Assembly (NCBI GenBank): GCA_963727035.1
Contig: CAVSEY010000006.1
Span: 363,313-427,312, forward strand
Length of the DNA stretch: 64,000 nucleotides
Direction of reading: 5' to 3'
DNA from: Rhodoblastus sp963727035
Lineage (GTDB): Bacteria > Pseudomonadota > Alphaproteobacteria > Rhizobiales > Beijerinckiaceae
Positions 60,262-64,000 of the stretch are shown piece after piece. Each line of letters starts with the position of its first letter. Position 1 is the stretch's first letter. A program made the position numbers and the translations under genes. Under the pieces are notes generated by a model. It made no database searches. It was given only the letters and a program-made list of their open reading frames with translations, and was not told where the DNA came from.

Positions 60262-61383
60262 TCAACCCTCCCCCTCGAGCGCGGCGTCCCACTCTGTGCG
60301 AACGCTCGCGTCCTGTTCTCCGGCCCGCTTCTGCTCGGCCAGCCGTTTGAATTCTTCGCGCGGCGCCAGCCGGGACAGAGCCCAGATCGCCATGCCGCGC
60401 ACCAAGGGCGAGATATGGTCGAGCCGCGCTTGAGCCAAGGGGGCCAGGCCAAAATCGCCGGAATTGCCGATCGCGACCAGCACATTGCGCAGAAACCGGG
60501 CATGGCCGATTCGCTTGACCGGGGAACCCGCGAAAAAGGCGCGAAATTCCGCCTCGTCCATCGCCGCGAGGCGCGCAAGCGGCGGCGCGACGAGATCGGC
60601 CCGGGCCTGCAATTTCGCCTCATGCGCTTTTTGCGCGAATTTGTTCCAGGGGCAGACGGCGAGGCAATCGTCGCAGCCATAGATGCGATTGCCGACTTTT
60701 TCGCGCAAGGCGCGCGGAATCTGGCCCTTGCATTCGATGGTCAGGTAGGAAATGCAGAGCCGCGCGTCGATTTGATAGGGCGCGTCGAGCGCGCCCGTCG
60801 GGCAGGCGTCGAGACAGGCGCGGCAATTTCCGCAATGGTCGGCTTCCGGCGCGTCGGGCGGCAGCGCCAGGGTGGTAAAAATGCTGCCGAGAAAAAGCCA
60901 TGCGCCAAAATCGCGCGACACCAGATTGGTATGTTTGCCCTGCCAGCCGAGCCCCGCAGCGTAAGCCAGCGGCTTTTCCATCACCGGCGCGGTGTCGACA
61001 AAGACCTTTACCGCGCCCTCCTCGCCCAATTCCCTGGCGCGGGCCAGAAAAGCGGCGGCCAGTAGCTTGAGCTTGCCTTTGACGACATCGTGATAATCGC
61101 GATGGCGGGCATAGACGGAAATATTGGCGGCGCTTCGTTCCGCCAAGGTCGCCAAGGCGTCGCCGTCCGGGCCGTAATTCATGCCGAGCAGAATGACGGA
61201 TCGAACTTCAGGCCACAATCGGCGCGGGTCGGCGCGCCAGTCGCGTTTTTCGGCGAGCCAGTCCATGTCGCCCTGGCGACCTTCGGCCAGAAAGGCGTCG
61301 AGCCGCGCCGGCGCCTCCGGGATCGCATCAGGCGCGGCGATGCGGCAGGCGCCGAAACCAAGGCGCGCGGCCTCGGCGCGCAA
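60262..61383 (-). CDS. queG: epoxyqueuosine reductase
   Basis: Last step of queuosine synthesis in tRNA: reduces epoxyqueuosine with a cobalamin and two 4Fe-4S clusters. The cluster ligands are intact (CGNCRACLDACP and CDDCLAVCPW), with CISYLTIECKGQIPRALREK between them. Upstream are DYHDVVKGKLKLLA and the KHTNLVSRDFGAWLFLGSIF core. The start is uncertain: TTG 61383, just past the fzlA stop, gives about 373 residues; an ATG at 61491 would overlap fzlA by about 100 bases. Confidence 0.93.
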   Translation of the reverse strand: MRAEAARLGFGACRIAAPDAIPEAPARLDAFLAEGRQGDMDWLAEKRDWRADPRRLWPEVRSVILLGMNYGPDGDALATLAERSAANISVYARHRDYHDVVKGKLKLLAAAFLARARELGEEGAVKVFVDTAPVMEKPLAYAAGLGWQGKHTNLVSRDFGAWLFLGSIFTTLALPPDAPEADHCGNCRACLDACPTGALDAPYQIDARLCISYLTIECKGQIPRALREKVGNRIYGCDDCLAVCPWNKFAQKAHEAKLQARADLVAPPLARLAAMDEAEFRAFFAGSPVKRIGHARFLRNVLVAIGNSGDFGLAPLAQARLDHISPLVRGMAIWALSRLAPREEFKRLAEQKRAGEQDASVRTEWDAALEGEG

Positions 61384-61388
61384 GAAGG

Positions 61389-62081
61389 CTAAAAGTCGAC
61401 CTCGGCGTAGATCGGATTGGTCGCCACGCCCGGCACACGATCCGCCAGAAGGGGGCGGAAACTCGGACGGCTTTTCAGGCGCTGGTACCATGATTTGGCC
61501 GGCTCTTCCTCGTCCCATGGCGCATCGCCGAGGAAATCGACGCAGGACAGATGGGCGGCCGCCGCGAGGTCGGCATAGGTCATCTTGTCGCCCGCAAGCC
61601 AGCGGCGCGTCGATTCCAGATAGGAAATATAGCGCAGATGATAGCGCACATTGGCGCGCGCCGCGCGCAGAAGATCCATGTCCGGCCCGCCGCCGCCGAT
61701 CTCGGTGGCGGTGAAACGCTTGTAGACCTTTTCGGTCACCAGCCAGTTGCTGACTTCGTCGAAGAATTTCTCGTTGAACCAGGACATCAGCCGGCGCACT
61801 TCGACCCGCGCGATGGATGAGGGAGGCAGCAGGCGATGGTCGCCGAGCCGTTCGCCGAGCGTCTCGTCCAGCCATTCGGCGATCGGCCCGGCGCCGGGAA
61901 TGACCAGGCCGTTATCATCGACCAGAACCGGGGTCTGCCCCGCCGGATCGAGCATCAGGAATTCGCGGCGCCTTTCATGGACCCGCTCCTCGATCAGTTC
62001 CACTTCGACGCCATATTCGCCGAGCGCGAGCCGGACGAAACGCGAATGCGGACAGAGCGGATGATGATAAAGCTGAGGCAT
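61389..62081 (-). CDS. fzlA: FzlA-like glutathione S-transferase fold protein
   Basis: 230 residues of the GST fold. In Caulobacter FzlA binds FtsZ and shapes division; it does not need glutathione chemistry. N-terminus PQLYHHPLCPHSRFVRLALG, then the all-alpha domain with LLRAARANVRYHLRYISYLE and MTYADLAAAAHLSCVDFLGD. The tail RPSFRPLLADRVPG and the final EVDF match FzlA, whose last residues are needed for FtsZ binding. The link to queG downstream is conserved in Rhizobiales. Start at ATG 62081. Confidence 0.85.
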   Translation of the reverse strand: MPQLYHHPLCPHSRFVRLALGEYGVEVELIEERVHERRREFLMLDPAGQTPVLVDDNGLVIPGAGPIAEWLDETLGERLGDHRLLPPSSIARVEVRRLMSWFNEKFFDEVSNWLVTEKVYKRFTATEIGGGGPDMDLLRAARANVRYHLRYISYLESTRRWLAGDKMTYADLAAAAHLSCVDFLGDAPWDEEEPAKSWYQRLKSRPSFRPLLADRVPGVATNPIYAEVDF

Positions 62082-62211
62082 GCCTGATCTGATTCGACCC
62101 GTTCGATCGGGTGGAGCCCGTATAGAGGCGGCGCCGCGCGCTCACAAGAGCGGATAGCCCATAAAGGTTTAACAATTCATTGCTGGTGGCTTTGGCGCAG
62201 TTCTGCGCGGA

Positions 62212-62255
62212 AAAACAAAAAGCTTAAGCCTTGCCGTTTTCAAGCGCCGGCTTAA
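62212..62255 (-). terminator. rho-independent terminator after the 75-residue gene
   Basis: On the minus strand TTAAGCC (62255-62249) pairs with GGCTTAA (62230-62224) and is followed by GCTTTTTGTTTTT. The hairpin overlaps the stop codon of the gene above it. Confidence 0.75.
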
Positions 62256-62479
62256 ATGCCGAGCCGGCCCGCCAGCATCCTCATTTCGTGAGGATCGAGA
62301 TATTCCGTCGCCGAAAAACGGCGCGCGAGCGCGAATTCGAGGGCGCTCCAGCCGGGAAAGCCGGCGAGGACGTGATCATGGCGCAGCCGCCGGATTTCGG
62401 CGCATTCGCTCAACCGCGCGCGAAGATCCTCATCCTCGTCGCCATCGAGCCATCCTTCCAGATCGACCGGTCCCAGCAT
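62252..62479 (-). CDS. small acidic unknown protein (75 residues)
   Basis: ATG 62479 follows GAGGG by five bases and reads LGPVDLEGWLDGDEDEDLRA, then ALEFALARRFSATEYLDPHE. Rich in Asp, Glu, Arg and Leu, with no signal. The good ribosome binding site and the terminator directly at its stop support a real gene, probably read from nth. A TTG start 30 bases upstream is possible. Family not recognised. Confidence 0.6.
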   Translation of the reverse strand: MLGPVDLEGWLDGDEDEDLRARLSECAEIRRLRHDHVLAGFPGWSALEFALARRFSATEYLDPHEMRMLAGRLGI

Positions 62480-62572
62480 GGCGCCCTCGGCGTTCCGCGA
62501 AAGCCGCAATCGGCGAGTTTAACCAATCGTTCATATGACGACCAGATGACGCGCGCAAGCGAGGCGGCATGT

Positions 62573-63331
62573 TCAGATTGTCGCACTTTGGGGGAAACCT
62601 GGGGAGAAACCTGTCTTTTCGGTAAATTCGCAGAGGTCGGCGATCGGACAGGCAGGGCAGTCGGGCTTGCGCGCCTTGCAGATATAACGGCCGTGAAGGA
62701 TCAGCCAATGATGGGCGTGAAGGAGATATTCGTCCGGCACGACGGCGAGCAGACCCTTTTCGACCTCTTCGGGCGTCTTTCCGCGCGCCAGGGGGATGCG
62801 ATTCGAGACCCGGAACAAATGGGTGTCGACCGCGATGGTTTTTTCCCCGAAGGCGATGTTGAGCACGACATTGGCGGTCTTGCGCCCCACGCCCGGCAGG
62901 CTTTCGAGCGCCTCGCGACTGCGCGGAACTTCGCCGCCGAATTCGTCGATGAGCTTGCGCGACAAGGCGATCACGTTCTTCGCCTTGGCGCGAAACAGGC
63001 CGATGGTCTTGATCTTGTCGCGCAGACCCTCTTCGCCGAGCGCCAGCATCTGCCGAGGCGTCGACGCGACGGCGAACAGGTCCTTGGTCGCGCGATTGAC
63101 GCCGGCGTCGGTCGCCTGCGCCGAAAGCACCACCGCGACCAGCAGGGTATAAGGATTCACATAGTCCAGCTCGCCCTTGGGATGCGGGTTCAATGCGGCC
63201 AGACGGGCAAAGATTTCGCGAACACGCTCACGATCGCGGCGCCGTTTTTCCTCGCGGCCTTGGTTCGAACAACAGGCCTTTGGGCCAGCGTCGCGCTGGA
63301 TTTGCGTCTTTGTTTCAGCATGGAGCAACAT
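62573..63331 (-). CDS. nth: endonuclease III
   Basis: DNA glycosylase/AP lyase that removes oxidised pyrimidines. 252 residues with helix-hairpin-helix LESLPGVGRKTANVVLNIAF (Lys is the catalytic residue) and the Asp of VDTHLFRVSNRI. The C-terminal 4Fe-4S site has the spacing C-x6-C-x2-C-x5-C (CKARKPDCPACPIADLC). The first 40 residues (MLLHAETKTQIQRDAG onward) are not conserved and the start may be further in. Confidence 0.95.
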   Translation of the reverse strand: MLLHAETKTQIQRDAGPKACCSNQGREEKRRRDRERVREIFARLAALNPHPKGELDYVNPYTLLVAVVLSAQATDAGVNRATKDLFAVASTPRQMLALGEEGLRDKIKTIGLFRAKAKNVIALSRKLIDEFGGEVPRSREALESLPGVGRKTANVVLNIAFGEKTIAVDTHLFRVSNRIPLARGKTPEEVEKGLLAVVPDEYLLHAHHWLILHGRYICKARKPDCPACPIADLCEFTEKTGFSPGFPQSATI

Positions 63332-63360
63332 AAGCGTATCGGCCGTGGCGGAACAAGCGC

Positions 63361-63510
63361 CGCCCGGCCCGTCTCGTCGATGAGGGTGAATTCGAGGTCG
63401 GGCGTGACCCCGGCGATATTATGCGCCCGCTGTGAATCCTGCTCGCGCCGCCGGCTACGATGACCGCCGATGCCACGATCATCCCGCGCAACAGACCCCG
63501 AATCATTTCG
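63361..63510 (-). pseudogene. possible N-terminal fragment of an SCO1/SenC-like protein
   Basis: From ATG about 63506 the minus strand reads MIRGLLRGMIVASAVIVAGG, a membrane-anchor-like start. One base further, near 63420, comes NIAGVTPDLEFTLIDETGR, which resembles the start of the SCO thioredoxin-like domain. The rest, including the CxxxC copper site, is absent: the reading runs into the nth leader. Too short to be sure; listed as a possible broken gene. Confidence 0.35.
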
Positions 63511-64000
63511 CGCCGAGGGGCAATCTATTCTTGCATCATTGAAACCAAAAAAACAGACCTAATACATTGGATAATACTTTTATTCCGTCAACAACGCCGA
63601 AAGATAGATTGCTGTAAGCTTTTATCGTGCGAATATAAACACCAATCTATGCTTAAATTCAATCGCAGTTCCGTAGTGTAGCGCGACCTCGCCACCACTG
63701 CTCCAGATCGCGTGGGCAAAGTTTTGGCAGCGCGAGCGGGCGGAAGGCCGCGCATGTGGGTTGACAGCGCGAGCACGTCGGGCGCCGCGCGAAAAGGTGG
63801 TTCGTTTTTTTTATTTCTTGGGGTAGATTTACACCCGCCGCGCGGCAGAAGGCCCTCTATAATGTAAAGATCCGCAATGAAATTCATCGATAAGACGCCC
63901 AATTTGTTAGGTGACGACCTGGAAGGCTCGATCACCAAAGGCGTCAGGGCAAGAACCATAGCCATTTCGAATTGCCGGGCGTGCGAAGCGAAACGCGTCC
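63511..64000. other. AT-richer right end without an assignable gene
   Basis: About 490 bases at the window edge, with lower GC than average from 63510 to 63690. A minus-strand frame at 63588-63965 (MAMVLALTPLVIEPSRSSPN onward) stays open but is of unusual composition and matches nothing I know; it may be noncoding or the edge of an acquired segment. Confidence 0.35.

Noticed and set aside
1..64000. tRNA genes, CRISPR arrays, prophage
   Set aside because: No cloverleaf-type T-loop sequences, no regularly spaced short repeats and no phage structural genes were found by eye.

Overview
The window is high-GC alphaproteobacterial chromosome, most likely from the order Hyphomicrobiales (Rhizobiales). 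Supporting signs are the gene orders ffs-dnaX-ybaB-recR and rpmH-rnpA-yidC, an fzlA-queG-SDR cluster, a GapR/DUF2312 gene, an apaG gene, a cyclic beta-1,2-glucan synthase of about 2,860 residues, and porins with an N-terminal coiled coil. I cannot fix the family from sequence alone; a Beijerinckiaceae/Methylocystaceae-like organism is only a guess. No tRNA, rRNA, prophage or CRISPR array was seen.

Layout. 1-1052: the 5' part of a porin on the minus strand. 1.4-3.2 kb: a SulP anion transporter with STAS domain. 3.2-11.7 kb: a tightly packed operon of response regulator, sensor kinase, RND pump, periplasmic adaptor, outer-membrane factor and a small Cys-rich protein. 11.7-14.5 kb: a small secreted protein and a second, complete porin. 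14.5-21.2 kb: truA-fmt-def, rmuC, pabB-pabC, nudC and a HIT protein. 21.3-26.8 kb: the SRP RNA, dnaX-ybaB-recR, and the convergent rpmH-rnpA-yidC operon. 27-35 kb: an orphan m5C DNA methyltransferase, apaG, argE, pyk, a DUF1036 protein, an N-formylglutamate amidohydrolase, gapR and an Old Yellow Enzyme. 35-57.6 kb: an envelope region with an outer-membrane barrel protein, galU, galE, an IS4-type transposase remnant, a roughly 2,480-residue repeat adhesin, cyclic glucan synthase ndvB, and four small unknown genes upstream of ndvB. 57.9-63.5 kb: a cold-shock protein, a transglutaminase-like protein, an SDR protein, queG, fzlA, a small unknown protein, nth and a possible SCO-like fragment. The last 500 bases are AT-richer and hold nothing I can assign.

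How the genes fit together. GalU makes UDP-glucose, which is the substrate both of GalE and of the cyclic glucan synthase. With the outer-membrane protein and the giant adhesin this makes 35-56 kb a plausible cell-surface neighbourhood. The two-component pair next to the RND tripartite pump suggests regulated efflux. fmt and def act on the same formyl-methionine end of new proteins, and pabB and pabC make p-aminobenzoate for folate.

An important caveat: eleven genes, including the essential yidC, are interrupted by frameshifts. Fourteen of the fifteen breaks I located are repaired by removing one base, and the repaired lengths come out as whole codons at normal family sizes. I read these mainly as single-base insertion errors in the sequence, not as pseudogenes, so the affected genes are listed at full extent as CDS.

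The most unusual item is the giant two-tier repeat adhesin at 39771-47215. It has no signal peptide, its 624-bp repeats are nearly identical at DNA level, and it sits behind an IS remnant and a perfect 20-bp inverted repeat.
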